Positions 1 to 7,289 of a stretch of DNA of 10,311 nucleotides are shown one piece after another. Each line of letters starts with the position of its first letter. Position 1 is the first letter of the stretch. Below the pieces are notes generated by a model. That model was not told where the DNA came from, made no database searches, and was given only the letters and a program-made list of their open reading frames with translations. Position numbers and translations under genes: made by a program. Source of the stretch: SIG565 sp045647785 (GTDB lineage Bacteria > Bacillota > Clostridia > Oscillospirales > Acutalibacteraceae); the NCBI GenBank assembly GCA_045647785.1, contig JAZRMU010000025.1, positions 1 through 10,311 of the forward strand. The letters are read 5' to 3'.

Positions 1-290
1 CTTGCTCCCACCGTTTATCTTCCACAAAATAAATTGTTATATCGTAGGGTGGGGGCTTGCTCCCACCGCTTATCTTCCACCTTAATAAATTAGCATTTCG
101 TAGGGTGGGGGCTTGCTCCCACCGTTTATCTTCCACAAAATAAATTGTTATTTCGTAGGGGCGACCATTGGTCGTCCGCAATTCCCCACCTTAATAAATT
201 GGTGTATTGTAGGGTGGGGGCTTGCTCCCACCGTTTATCTTCCGCAAAATAAATTGTTATATCGTAGGGTGGGGGCTTGCTCCCACCGTT
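1..290. repeat. Tandem array of ~55-bp palindromic units beyond the 3' end of truB
   Basis: Five units begin at about 43, 99, 154, 208 and 263, with a partial unit at 1-42, so the period is 54-56 bp. Each unit has a hairpin core framed by CGTAGGG and CCG, then an AT-rich spacer containing AATAAATT. Four full cores, and the partial one, carry GGTGGGGGCTTGCTCCCACC (for example 48-67), which folds into a stem of about 8 bp with a 4-nt loop. The unit at 154 instead carries a different stem: GGGCGACC (159-166), loop ATT, GGTCGTCC (170-177). Spacers alternate between an ACAAAATAAATTGTTAT type and a CACCTTAATAAATT type. The stretch 1-304 contains no credible gene. The units resemble the short intergenic palindromic repeats common in gut Clostridia; their function is not known. 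They lie directly after truB, so read-through transcripts would carry the hairpins, but no clear T-tract follows them. Confidence 0.93.
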
Positions 291-304
291 TAGCACCTAT
301 GGCG

Positions 305-1180
305 CTATAAAATACATTTAATTCTGATTTCTTCGCCCTCAAGGTCAACCTCTCCGAGCCCTATGAGCTCATCCTCCCGCCTAATGCGAATAATTTCCCC
401 GATAGACAAGGGGGTGAACCTTAAATGCGAAAAGGCAAGCTTGCCGCCGTTTCTAAAGCGCTCGGCCTGGCGGTCGCTGACCTGAACATAGCGCAAATGC
501 TCTACCGCCCTTTCGGCTGACAGCAAATGCGCCTCAATATTTTCCTCACAAAGAGTCTCTAAATCGGCGGCCGCTTCGAGCGTAAAGCCCGAGGTTGCAT
601 CGCGGCGAAGTTCCAAAAGCGTTGCCCCGCAGCCGAGTAGCGCGCCGACATCGCGGCAGATTGAGCGAATATAGGTTCCCTTCGAGCAGGTTATTCTGAC
701 GGTTATTTTATTATCCTCGAATTCGCCTATCGGTGTTATACTGTGCACCGTTATCTGCCTTGCGGGGATTTCTACCGCCTCGCCTCTGCGCGCCAGCTTA
801 TACATAGGCACTCCGCCCTGCTTAATTGCCGAAAAGGCGGGCGGCACCTGCAGCTGCTCGCCAACAAAGCTATCAAGCGCTCTATAGAGCTCCTCTTTAG
901 TTACATTAACCGCGTTTTCCTCAAGCACCGTACCCGTTATATCGCAAGTATCGGTAACGGTACCGAGCAAAAAGGTTGCGGTGTAGGTTTTATCGGCCTC
1001 AAGTAAAAACGAGCAAAGCTTGGTTGCTCTGCCAACGAAAATAGGCAGCACACCCGTCGCCATAGGGTCAAGCGTGCCCGTGTGGCCCACCTTTTTTGTC
1101 CCTGCTATACGCCTTACTCTCGCCACTGCACCAAAGGAGGTAATCCCCTTTGGCTTGTTAATTATCAGTAGCCCCTGCAT
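305..1180 (-). CDS. truB: tRNA pseudouridine(55) synthase TruB
   Basis: Converts U55 of the T-loop of tRNAs to pseudouridine in the cytoplasm. The 291-residue protein has the usual length for Gram-positive TruB. It opens with the typical MQGLLIINKPKG start, followed by GHTGTLDPMATGVLP at about 32-46, where D38 is the expected catalytic aspartate. The family motifs VPPAFSAIKQGG and CSKGTYIRSICRDVG are present, and the last ~60 residues resemble a PUA RNA-binding domain. The start is supported by a GGAGG site 6-7 nt upstream of the ATG. That site lies inside the end of nrnA, with a 23-bp overlap, so translation is probably coupled. It is the last operon gene visible; ribF, which often follows in Firmicutes, is not in the window. 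The stop codon abuts the palindromic array. Confidence 0.97.
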   Translation of the reverse strand: MQGLLIINKPKGITSFGAVARVRRIAGTKKVGHTGTLDPMATGVLPIFVGRATKLCSFLLEADKTYTATFLLGTVTDTCDITGTVLEENAVNVTKEELYRALDSFVGEQLQVPPAFSAIKQGGVPMYKLARRGEAVEIPARQITVHSITPIGEFEDNKITVRITCSKGTYIRSICRDVGALLGCGATLLELRRDATSGFTLEAAADLETLCEENIEAHLLSAERAVEHLRYVQVSDRQAERFRNGGKLAFSHLRFTPLSIGEIIRIRREDELIGLGEVDLEGEEIRIKCIL

Positions 1181-2138
1181 TACTTTCCTCCAAGGCGTCC
1201 TCTACCGCCGCCAGCACCTTTGCCCTAACCTCATCCAAAGAGCCCTCGAGCGTACAGCCCGCAGCACCCTTATGTCCGCCGCCGCCAAGTGCTCCGCAAA
1301 TGCGCGAGGCATCAAGCGGCTCATAGGTGCGAAGCGAAATTTTATAAATATTCTTATCGGTCTGCTTTATGGATACACCTGCAACAACGCCCTCCACCGA
1401 GCGCGAAATTACGGCAACGCCCTCCAAATCGCTCGGCTCGCAGCCCGATTTTTTCTGCATTTCATCGGTTACGGTCAGCACAATGCAGCGGTTGTCGAAA
1501 TGGAACTCGGCACTATCGAGCACCATTTTCTCAAGCTCGAGTCTGGCTCTTGACTTGGTATCGAACATAAGACGGTTGATTTCGGCGGCATTTATCTTAA
1601 GCTTTAAAAGCGCTGCCGCTATTTTGTGGGTTTTCACCGTAACATTAGAATATTTAAAGCAGCCTGTATCGGTTGCAATACCGGTATAAAGGCACTCTGC
1701 TATCAGCGGAGTTATTTTAATGTGCATTTTCTTAAGAATTTCGTAAACGCACTCTGCCGTTGCCGAAGCACCGGCATCCAAATAAAGCCGCTTTGCATAA
1801 CCTGTATTAGAAATGTGATGGTCAATACAAATATCTACTCTGTCGCGGCAGCTTTGGTAGAGGTCGCCAAACAGCTTTGCATCGGCAACATCCACCGCCA
1901 CTATGGTTTTATAGTCCACAGGCTCAAGCTGTGCCGCCTTTACGAAATAATCGTAGCGGGCGGGCACATCGTCGCTGCAGACAACATACGCCCTTTTGCC
2001 TATCGAACGCAGTCCTAACGCTAGCGCATAGGCAGAACCCAGCGTATCGCCGTCGGGCGATACATGGGTTAAAATAATGTAATCATCATTTTTCTTTAAA
2101 AAGGCTGCAACAGAGCGAACAGAAATTTTAACACTCAT
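1158..2138 (-). CDS. nrnA: DHH/DHHA1 phosphoesterase, NrnA-type oligoribonuclease / pAp phosphatase
   Basis: Family members degrade 2-5 nt RNA fragments to mononucleotides and dephosphorylate 3'-phosphoadenosine 5'-phosphate, using Mn2+. The 326-residue protein matches the usual length. Metal-ligand motifs are visible: H25 with D29 and D31 in THVSPDGD, D83 in VAVDVAD, the diagnostic D106-H107-H108, and a later TDTGCF aspartate near 156. The C-terminal DHHA1 substrate-binding motif GGGGHKGAAGC lies near 286-296. The gene begins 4 bp after the rbfA stop, with AAGGA upstream of the ATG, and overlaps truB by 23 bp. A DHH gene between rbfA and truB is the standard Firmicutes order. This favours NrnA over a c-di-AMP phosphodiesterase, which would have extra membrane, PAS or GGDEF domains that are absent here. 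Confidence 0.93.
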   Translation of the reverse strand: MSVKISVRSVAAFLKKNDDYIILTHVSPDGDTLGSAYALALGLRSIGKRAYVVCSDDVPARYDYFVKAAQLEPVDYKTIVAVDVADAKLFGDLYQSCRDRVDICIDHHISNTGYAKRLYLDAGASATAECVYEILKKMHIKITPLIAECLYTGIATDTGCFKYSNVTVKTHKIAAALLKLKINAAEINRLMFDTKSRARLELEKMVLDSAEFHFDNRCIVLTVTDEMQKKSGCEPSDLEGVAVISRSVEGVVAGVSIKQTDKNIYKISLRTYEPLDASRICGALGGGGHKGAAGCTLEGSLDEVRAKVLAAVEDALEESNAGATDN

Positions 2139-2142
2139 AATT

Positions 2143-2484
2143 CTAGTCCTTAAAACCTTCTATAATTTTTGAAATGCTTGCGCTGATATTAATCGAATCG
2201 TCGGCTATAAAGCGAAGCTCGGGCACCTTGCGCATTTTGCAGCGAGCACCCAGCTCGCGGCGAAGATAGCCCGCCGCGCCCTTAAGCGCCTTGACCGATT
2301 CTATCGTTTTTTCGCTACCCTCAATAGCGCTCACATATACAGTTGCATACGAAAGATCGCCCGATACATCTACCTTAACAATACTTAAAAGCTTGCTTAC
2401 TCTCGGGTCTTTAACCTCGCGCAGCAGTTCTGATAAAGCAATTTTGATATCCGAGGTTAATCTGTTAATCTTAAAGCTTGGCAT
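2143..2484 (-). CDS. rbfA: 30S ribosome-binding factor RbfA
   Basis: Binds the free 30S subunit late in maturation, near the 5' end helix of 16S rRNA, and is needed for growth at low temperature in studied bacteria. The 113-residue protein is the usual length and is a single KH-like domain. Family marks are a basic N-terminus, the KDPRV motif at 25-29, the strand DLSYATVYVS at about 43-52, the A-x-G KH turn near 70-72, and RKVPELRF in the C-terminal third. Its ATG shares one base with the infB stop (TAATG). A GGAGG lies 13 nt upstream, rather far for independent initiation, so coupling to infB translation is likely. The neighbours infB and nrnA are the expected ones. Confidence 0.96.
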   Translation of the reverse strand: MPSFKINRLTSDIKIALSELLREVKDPRVSKLLSIVKVDVSGDLSYATVYVSAIEGSEKTIESVKALKGAAGYLRRELGARCKMRKVPELRFIADDSINISASISKIIEGFKD

Positions 2485-5036
2485 TAGTCTCTGTATTCCT
2501 CCATAATAAAGGCTTCAAAAATGTCGCCATCTTTAATATCGGCAAACTTATCAAGACCGATACCGCATTCATAGCCCTGCGCTACTTCCTTAACATCGTC
2601 CTTAAAGCGGCGCAGCGAATCAATCTTATCCTCCGCTATAACAATACCGTCGCGCACTACGCGAATCTGGCACTGACGGGTAACTTTACCGCTTGTTACA
2701 TAGGAGCCCGCAATTGTGCCGACACCCGAAATCTTGTAGGTGTTGCGCACCTCAACAGTACCCAAAATAACCTCGCGGAATTTGGGAGCGAGCATACCCT
2801 TCATAGCAGCCTCGATTTCCTCAATACAGGTATAAATTACACGGTATAGGCGAACATCAACGCCCTCGCGCTCGGAAAGCTCCTTAGCAACCGAATCGGG
2901 ACGAACATTGAAGCCAACGATGATAGCACCCGAGGTTTGAGCGAGCACCACATCAGACTCGTTAACAGCACCAACAGCGCCGTGGATTACGCGCACCTTA
3001 ACCTCCTCGTTGGAGAGCTTTTCAAGGTTCTCGCGAACAGCCTCAACCGAGCCCTGAACATCGGCCTTAACAATAATGTTAAGCTCCTTGAGCTCACCCT
3101 CAGAGAATTTATCAAACAGGTTATCAAGTGTAACCTTTTGCTTGGCATTGAACATTTCCTCTTTAATTTTCTGCTTTCTCTGCTCAACAAGCTCGCGAGC
3201 AAGACGCTCATCGGATACAGCATCGAAGCCGTCGCCCGCGGCGGGAGTTTCGGCAAGACCGGCAATCTCAACCGGCACCGAAGGACCGGCAGTTTTAACC
3301 TTTTTGCCGTTTTCATTGGTCATAACGCGAACGCGACCAACCGAGGTGCCCGCAACGATAATATCGCCCTCGTTGAGTGTACCGTTTTGAACAAGCAGAG
3401 TTGCGACAGGTCCGCGACCCTTATCAAGGCGAGCCTCAATAACAACGCCCTTTGCACGGCGGTTGGGGTTAGCCTTCAATTCCATCATTTCGGCAACGAG
3501 CAGAATATTTTCGAGAAGGTCGTCAATACCCTCGTGGGTTTTAGCCGAAACGGGAACGCATATAGTCTCGCCGCCCCACTCCTCGGGAACGATGGAGTGC
3601 TCGGTCAGCTGCTGCTTAACAACATCGGGATTAGCCTCGGGCTTATCCATTTTGTTGATAGCAACAATAATCTGAACACCTGCAGCCTTGGCGTGGTTAA
3701 TCGCCTCAACGGTCTGCGGCATAATACCGTCGTCCGCAGCAACAACAAGTACGGCAATATCTGTAGCCATAGCACCGCGCTGACGCATAGCGGTGAATGC
3801 GGCGTGTCCGGGGGTGTCGAGGAAGGTTATATCCTGACCCTTGCAGTTAACCCTGTATGCACCGATAGCCTGTGTAATACCGCCCGCCTCTGTATCGGTA
3901 ACGGCGGAGTTGCGAATGGCATCGAGAAGAGAGGTCTTACCGTGGTCAACATGTCCCATAACAACAACTACGGGGCTGCGCGGCAACAGACTCTCCTCGG
4001 TATCGGGTGTGTCATCCATAATCTGCTCCTCAATGGTTACAACAACGGCACGCTCAATTTTAGCGCCCATTTCGGTTACCACAATTTCAGCAGTATCATA
4101 GTCGATTACCTGATTCACATTTGCCAGCATTCCAAGCTTCATAAGGTTCTTGATAACCTCGGCTGCGGTCTTTTTAAGAGCAGCAGCAAGCTCGCCAACC
4201 GTAATCTCATCACCAACAGTAACGGTAACGGGGGTTTTCTTAATCTTTTCAAGTTGCATTCTGCGCAGCTTATCGGCCTCGGTCTCGCGTTTAGCACCCT
4301 GCGGGCGGCGATAATCCTGCGATTTCTGCTTGATTTTCTGCTTGCGAGAGTAGTTATCTCCCATCGAGTTTGCGGGAGCAATGCTCTCGTACTTTTCGTT
4401 ATATTTCTCCATATCAACATGGACTGTTCTCGTGTCAACATGGCGGATTTGGGCAGGACCGCGGTTGGGCGCTGCACCCGGTGTTTTCTCCTTTTTGGTC
4501 GGGAATACCATCGGCTTCTCGTCCTTTTTAGGTGCGGGCTTTGCCTCTGCTTTTTGCGGCTCTGCAGCCTTCTTCGGCGCGGGCTTTGCAGTCTCCTTTT
4601 TGGGCTCTGCAGCCTTTGCGGCAGGCTTTACCTCTGCTTTCGGCGGCTCTGCAGCCTTTGCGGCAGGCTTTACAGTCTCTTTCTTGGGCTCTACCTTCGG
4701 CTTTGCAGCCTCCTCTTTTGCCCTCTGCTCTGCCTCTGCAGCAGCCTTCAGCTGCTCAAGCAGCGCCATCTGCTCGGCAAGCTTCTTATCCTTGTCTGCC
4801 TTGCGGGCATAAGCAGCAGCCTTGCGGGCAGCCTCACCTGTTTTAAAATATTCATCAAAGCTCTCTACCTGATGCTCGGCTGTCATAACCTCGAAGATAA
4901 TATCAAGGTCGTGCTCTAAAAGAGATGCACCTGATTTTTTCGCCTCTCCCGTATTTTTTTCGAGAATTGCGGTTATATCCTTGGATGCTATGCCAAAATC
5001 TTTAGCGGCATCGCTAACCTTATACTTAATCGCCAT
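2484..5036 (-). CDS. infB: Translation initiation factor IF-2
   Basis: GTPase that brings fMet-tRNA to the 30S subunit and promotes 50S joining. It has 850 residues. An IF2_N domain lies at about 1-55, followed by a helical charged stretch and a low-complexity Ala/Lys/Pro/Glu linker at about 112-171. A basic segment and a second IF2_N-like domain follow at about 268-330. The G domain has G1 GHVDHGKT (361-368), G2 GGITQ (385-389), G3 DTPGH (407-411), G4 NKMD (461-464) and G5 SAK (497-499). The remaining 300 or so residues fit domains II, III and the C-terminal fMet-tRNA-binding part. All G-box residues are intact. The ATG has an AAGGAGG site about 9 nt upstream that overlaps the ylxQ stop region; the 3' end overlaps rbfA by one base. 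The long open frames on the opposite strand across this gene are compositional shadows. Confidence 0.98.
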   Translation of the reverse strand: MAIKYKVSDAAKDFGIASKDITAILEKNTGEAKKSGASLLEHDLDIIFEVMTAEHQVESFDEYFKTGEAARKAAAYARKADKDKKLAEQMALLEQLKAAAEAEQRAKEEAAKPKVEPKKETVKPAAKAAEPPKAEVKPAAKAAEPKKETAKPAPKKAAEPQKAEAKPAPKKDEKPMVFPTKKEKTPGAAPNRGPAQIRHVDTRTVHVDMEKYNEKYESIAPANSMGDNYSRKQKIKQKSQDYRRPQGAKRETEADKLRRMQLEKIKKTPVTVTVGDEITVGELAAALKKTAAEVIKNLMKLGMLANVNQVIDYDTAEIVVTEMGAKIERAVVVTIEEQIMDDTPDTEESLLPRSPVVVVMGHVDHGKTSLLDAIRNSAVTDTEAGGITQAIGAYRVNCKGQDITFLDTPGHAAFTAMRQRGAMATDIAVLVVAADDGIMPQTVEAINHAKAAGVQIIVAINKMDKPEANPDVVKQQLTEHSIVPEEWGGETICVPVSAKTHEGIDDLLENILLVAEMMELKANPNRRAKGVVIEARLDKGRGPVATLLVQNGTLNEGDIIVAGTSVGRVRVMTNENGKKVKTAGPSVPVEIAGLAETPAAGDGFDAVSDERLARELVEQRKQKIKEEMFNAKQKVTLDNLFDKFSEGELKELNIIVKADVQGSVEAVRENLEKLSNEEVKVRVIHGAVGAVNESDVVLAQTSGAIIVGFNVRPDSVAKELSEREGVDVRLYRVIYTCIEEIEAAMKGMLAPKFREVILGTVEVRNTYKISGVGTIAGSYVTSGKVTRQCQIRVVRDGIVIAEDKIDSLRRFKDDVKEVAQGYECGIGLDKFADIKDGDIFEAFIMEEYRD
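4558..4673 (-). repeat. Degenerate 42-45-bp tandem repeats coding the IF-2 linker
   Basis: The coding sequence for the Ala/Lys/Pro/Glu linker of IF-2 is internally repeated. A 29-bp stretch at 4603-4631 recurs exactly at 4645-4673, an offset of 42 bp (14 codons). A more diverged copy begins near 4558, 45 bp before the first. All offsets are multiples of three, so copy-number change would keep the frame and only alter linker length. The encoded protein reads as repeats of the KPAAKAAEP/KPAPKKAAEP type. Such linkers vary in length among IF-2 proteins. Confidence 0.8.
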
Positions 5037-5050
5037 TTGGGTTATCCTCC

Positions 5051-5353
5051 TTAATTAGTTTTAGCTTTAAGTATGCTTTCCTTAAAGCCCTTATCGTTAA
5101 CCGAAATTATACTGCACCTTTTGCCCACCGCGTGGGAAAGTGCTTCACCGTTTTCAAAAGCTCCTAAAACCTCAACGCCTGATTTATCGGCAAAAAAGCC
5201 TATTTCCTTGCGGCTTTTCTCGGATAAATCCGCCGCTACTACTATTAAATGCGACTTTTTGCCCTTTAATGCCGCCACCGCAGCATCCATACCAAAGGCG
5301 AGCTTACCCGCCTTGGCGGCAAAGCCTAAAAGGGTTAGAATTTTAGAGTTCAC
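5051..5353 (-). CDS. ylxQ: L7Ae/L30e-family RNA-binding protein YlxQ, GTG start
   Basis: Small RNA-binding protein of the ribosomal protein L7Ae family encoded between ylxR and infB in Gram-positive bacteria; related proteins bind kink-turn RNA, but the cellular role of YlxQ is not settled. With the start chosen here it has about 100 residues, the family's usual size. Visible marks are LGFAAKAGKLAFGMDA near the N-terminus, the strand HLIVVAADLSEKSRKEI, and a C-terminal CSIISVNDKGFKESIL. A reading frame extends 6 codons further to a TTG at 5371, but AAAAGGAG at 5361-5368 lies 7 nt before a GTG at 5353, so GTG is the more likely start. The gene overlaps the 3' end of ylxR by 11 bp, and its stop is next to the infB ribosome binding site. 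Confidence 0.9.
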   Translation of the reverse strand: MNSKILTLLGFAAKAGKLAFGMDAAVAALKGKKSHLIVVAADLSEKSRKEIGFFADKSGVEVLGAFENGEALSHAVGKRCSIISVNDKGFKESILKAKTN

Positions 5354-5609
5354 CGGCAAGCTCCTTTTCAAGTGTTAAGTAAATTTCATCGGAAATTGCT
5401 GTTTTAAAGGCCTTTTCAAGCCTCTTTGATTTGTGAGCAGCCTTAAGGCAGTCGGGCTTTTTGCAAATGTAAGCTCCTCTGCCGTTCATTTTACCCACAG
5501 CATCAATTTTAATCTCCCCCTCGGGGGTCTTAACAACGCGTATCAGCTCACGCTTCGGGAAGCCTTCTCCGCAGCCCAAGCACATACGCATCGGCATTTT
5601 CTTAAGCAT
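5343..5609 (-). CDS. ylxR: YlxR/RnpM family RNA-binding protein
   Basis: DUF448/YlxR protein, an 88-residue basic RNA-binding protein; homologues have been linked to RNase P modulation (the RnpM name) and to transcriptional regulation, and I have only family-level evidence here. Marks are the MRMCLGCGEGFPKRELIRVV block at about 7-26, the GRGAYICKKPDCLKAA block near 44-59, and a lysine-rich C-terminal half. The four cysteines (10, 13, 50, 55 or nearby) are in the family positions. The ATG at 5609 lies 2 bp after the nusA stop, with GAGGA about 6-7 nt upstream inside nusA, which favours it over the internal Met at residue 5. The 3' end overlaps ylxQ by 11 bp. nusA-ylxR-ylxQ-infB is the canonical order. 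Confidence 0.94.
   Translation of the reverse strand: MLKKMPMRMCLGCGEGFPKRELIRVVKTPEGEIKIDAVGKMNGRGAYICKKPDCLKAAHKSKRLEKAFKTAISDEIYLTLEKELAGEL
5361..5368 (-). promoter_or_regulatory. Ribosome binding site that sets the ylxQ GTG start
   Basis: On the minus strand AAAAGGAG is followed by 7 nt and then GTG (5353-5351). The upstream TTG candidate (5371-5369) would fall at the edge of this site and has no site of its own at normal distance. The ribosome binding site lies inside the last codons of ylxR, which suggests coupled translation. Confidence 0.75.
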
Positions 5610-5611
5610 AA

Positions 5612-6673
5612 TTATTCCTCGCCATAAAATCCGCTTTCGGGGCGAATATCAATTTTCCAGCCTGTAAGCTTTGCGGCAAGACGGGCGTTCTGACCCTTGT
5701 TGCCAATAGCTAAAGACAGCTGCGAATCGGGAACGGTTACGCGGCAAGCCTTGGGATTCTCGCTAATAATCTCCACCGAAAGCACCTTCGCGGGGGAAAG
5801 CGCCTCACCAATGAAGGCAACGGGGTCGTCGCTGTATTTAACGATATCGATTTTCTCGCCCTTTAATTCCTCAACAATGTTGTTAACGCGCGCACCGCGC
5901 TGACCTATACAAGCACCAACCGCATCGATTTCGCTGTCTGCGCTGAAAACAGCAAGCTTTGTTCTCGAGCCTGCCTGACGCGAAACAGCCTTGATTTCGA
6001 TAGTACCGTCGAAAATTTCAGGAACCTCGGTCTCAAAAAGACGCTTAACAAGACCGGGATGTGTGCGGGAAATCATAACCTTCGGTCCTTTTTCGGTTTC
6101 CTTAACATCCACAACATAAACCTTAACGTGGTCGCCCTCGCGAAGCTCCTCATCGGGCACCTGCTCAAGCTTCGGAAGCACGGTTTCGGTCTTGCCGATA
6201 GTTACATTGGCATTACCTGTCTTGGGGTCAATCTGCTGAACAACAGCGGTCAGCAGCTCGTGGTTTCTATCCTGAAACTCTGCAAAGGTCTGACTTCTCT
6301 CAACCTCGCGAATACCCTGACGGATAACATGCTTTGCGGTCTGTGCCACAATTCTGCCAAACTGCTTCGGATTAAGCTTAATGTCAACAAAACCGTTCTG
6401 AACAGCCTTGCGGTCGAGAGCGAGCGCATCGTCTGCAAGAATCTCGCAAGCGGGGTCTAAAACCTCGTCAACAATCGTTTTGCGAACGGTTACCGAAAAC
6501 ACCATTTTTTCGGGGTCGATAACGCAGCTTACATTCTCGTTAGTTCCGTAGTCCTTGCGAAGCGCTACAACAATAGCGTTTTCAATCTTTTCAGCAAGAT
6601 ATTTCTGCGGGATTTCGCGTTCCTCTTCCATAAATTTAAGTGCGGCAAAAAATTCCTTTGTGTCTTTAGTCAT
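5612..6673 (-). CDS. nusA: Transcription termination/antitermination factor NusA
   Basis: Binds RNA polymerase and nascent RNA and affects pausing, intrinsic termination and rRNA antitermination. It has 353 residues, the short Gram-positive form without the C-terminal acidic repeats of E. coli NusA. The RNA-polymerase-binding N-terminal domain covers about 1-130, with ALRKDYG and the conserved AKHVIRQGIREVER segment near 113-126. An S1 domain follows at about 137-203 and ends in ISRTHPGLVKRLFE, a signature of the family. Two KH domains follow, with GxxG loops at 257-260 (GQRG, in GACIGQRGARVNNI) and 324-327 (GNKG, in LAIGNKGQNARLAAKLTGW). The ATG has AAAGG about 11 nt upstream. The gene starts 29 bp after rimP and ends 2 bp before ylxR. 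Confidence 0.98.
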   Translation of the reverse strand: MTKDTKEFFAALKFMEEEREIPQKYLAEKIENAIVVALRKDYGTNENVSCVIDPEKMVFSVTVRKTIVDEVLDPACEILADDALALDRKAVQNGFVDIKLNPKQFGRIVAQTAKHVIRQGIREVERSQTFAEFQDRNHELLTAVVQQIDPKTGNANVTIGKTETVLPKLEQVPDEELREGDHVKVYVVDVKETEKGPKVMISRTHPGLVKRLFETEVPEIFDGTIEIKAVSRQAGSRTKLAVFSADSEIDAVGACIGQRGARVNNIVEELKGEKIDIVKYSDDPVAFIGEALSPAKVLSVEIISENPKACRVTVPDSQLSLAIGNKGQNARLAAKLTGWKIDIRPESGFYGEE

Positions 6674-6702
6674 TTTGTAATCAACCTTTCTGTTGTTATT
6701 TA

Positions 6703-7158
6703 TTAAATGTTCATATCATCAAGCCTCACGGCTATAATATCTTTTTTGTCAATGTATATGTGCTCGCTCGGTGTTTCAATTTCCACTCCGCCGTCATATC
6801 GCACCAGCAGTCCCACCGGCTCCTTCGAGCCGCCGGCGGCGCGGTAGAGCTTAAGCTTTACAGGACTTCCGATAAAGCGCTCAAAATGCTCGGGTCGCAC
6901 GAGCTGCCTTTCAAGTCCGGGTGAGCAAACCTCCAGATAATACGATTTATCAATCGGGTCAGCCTCGTCTATCACAGGGTCAATCATGTGCGAAACATTG
7001 GTGCAGTCATCAATATTAATGCCCTCGGGCTTATCGATGAAAACGCGCAAGAAGTAGGAAGCACCCTCCTTCACAAAGCGCACATCCCAAAGCGATACAC
7101 CGCAGCCCTCAACCGTCGGGCGAATCAGGTCAAAAACCTTGTCAGCAACTCCTGCCAT
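6703..7158 (-). CDS. rimP: Ribosome maturation factor RimP
   Basis: Needed for maturation of the 30S subunit. The 151-residue protein matches the family in length. The N-terminal alpha/beta domain includes LRVFIDKPEGINIDDC and ends in the signature YYLEVCSPGLERQL at about 73-86; a C-terminal SH3-like domain follows, ending in DKKDIIAVRLDDMNI. The ATG has a clear GGAGG about 7 nt upstream. It is the first gene of the nusA-infB operon. Its promoter is placed at 7290-7318, which gives a leader of about 125 nt that contains an inverted-repeat element. Confidence 0.96.
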   Translation of the reverse strand: MAGVADKVFDLIRPTVEGCGVSLWDVRFVKEGASYFLRVFIDKPEGINIDDCTNVSHMIDPVIDEADPIDKSYYLEVCSPGLERQLVRPEHFERFIGSPVKLKLYRAAGGSKEPVGLLVRYDGGVEIETPSEHIYIDKKDIIAVRLDDMNI

Positions 7159-7186
7159 ACCTATACCTCCAATTAAATTAACCTAT

Positions 7187-7261
7187 CGTAGTAGCGAACA
7201 TCGGTCGTCCGTTATCTGCTCGCAAGCCACAGAGCAAAAAGTAAAGAGCAGGTCGCCCTAC
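7187..7261. repeat. Imperfect inverted-repeat (MITE/REP-like) element in the rimP leader
   Basis: The left end, 7187-7211 on the plus strand, matches the alternative hairpin unit of the left-end array (154-178) at 21 of 25 positions, and is followed by TTATCT as in other array units. The right end GGTCGCCCTAC (7251-7261) is the inverse of the same GTAGGG(G)CGACC start, missing one G. An inner pair, CTGCTC and GAGCAG, also pairs. The element is therefore a ~75-bp imperfect palindrome with related ends. It lies wholly between the predicted transcription start and rimP, so it is transcribed as part of the leader. Confidence 0.7.
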
Positions 7262-7289
7262 TCTTTCGTTTCTTTCCTATGCTAAATGA

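Noticed and set aside
43..288. CRISPR-like array
   Set aside because: The repeated part is itself a palindrome, the spacers are related to each other in an alternating pattern and not unique, and no cas gene is present in the window.
113..310. 65-residue open frame on the plus strand across the repeat array
   Set aside because: It is made of the translated palindromic repeats, has no ribosome binding site or known family resemblance, and its codons repeat with the array.
1020..1553. 177-residue plus-strand open frame opposite truB and nrnA
   Set aside because: It spans the boundary of two well-supported minus-strand genes and has no recognisable domain or ribosome binding site.
2937..4919. 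660-residue open frame on the plus strand, antisense to infB
   Set aside because: It is an exact shadow of the infB coding strand, with low-complexity Leu/Cys/Ser/Asn content caused by infB codon bias. The minus strand carries an unmistakable IF-2.
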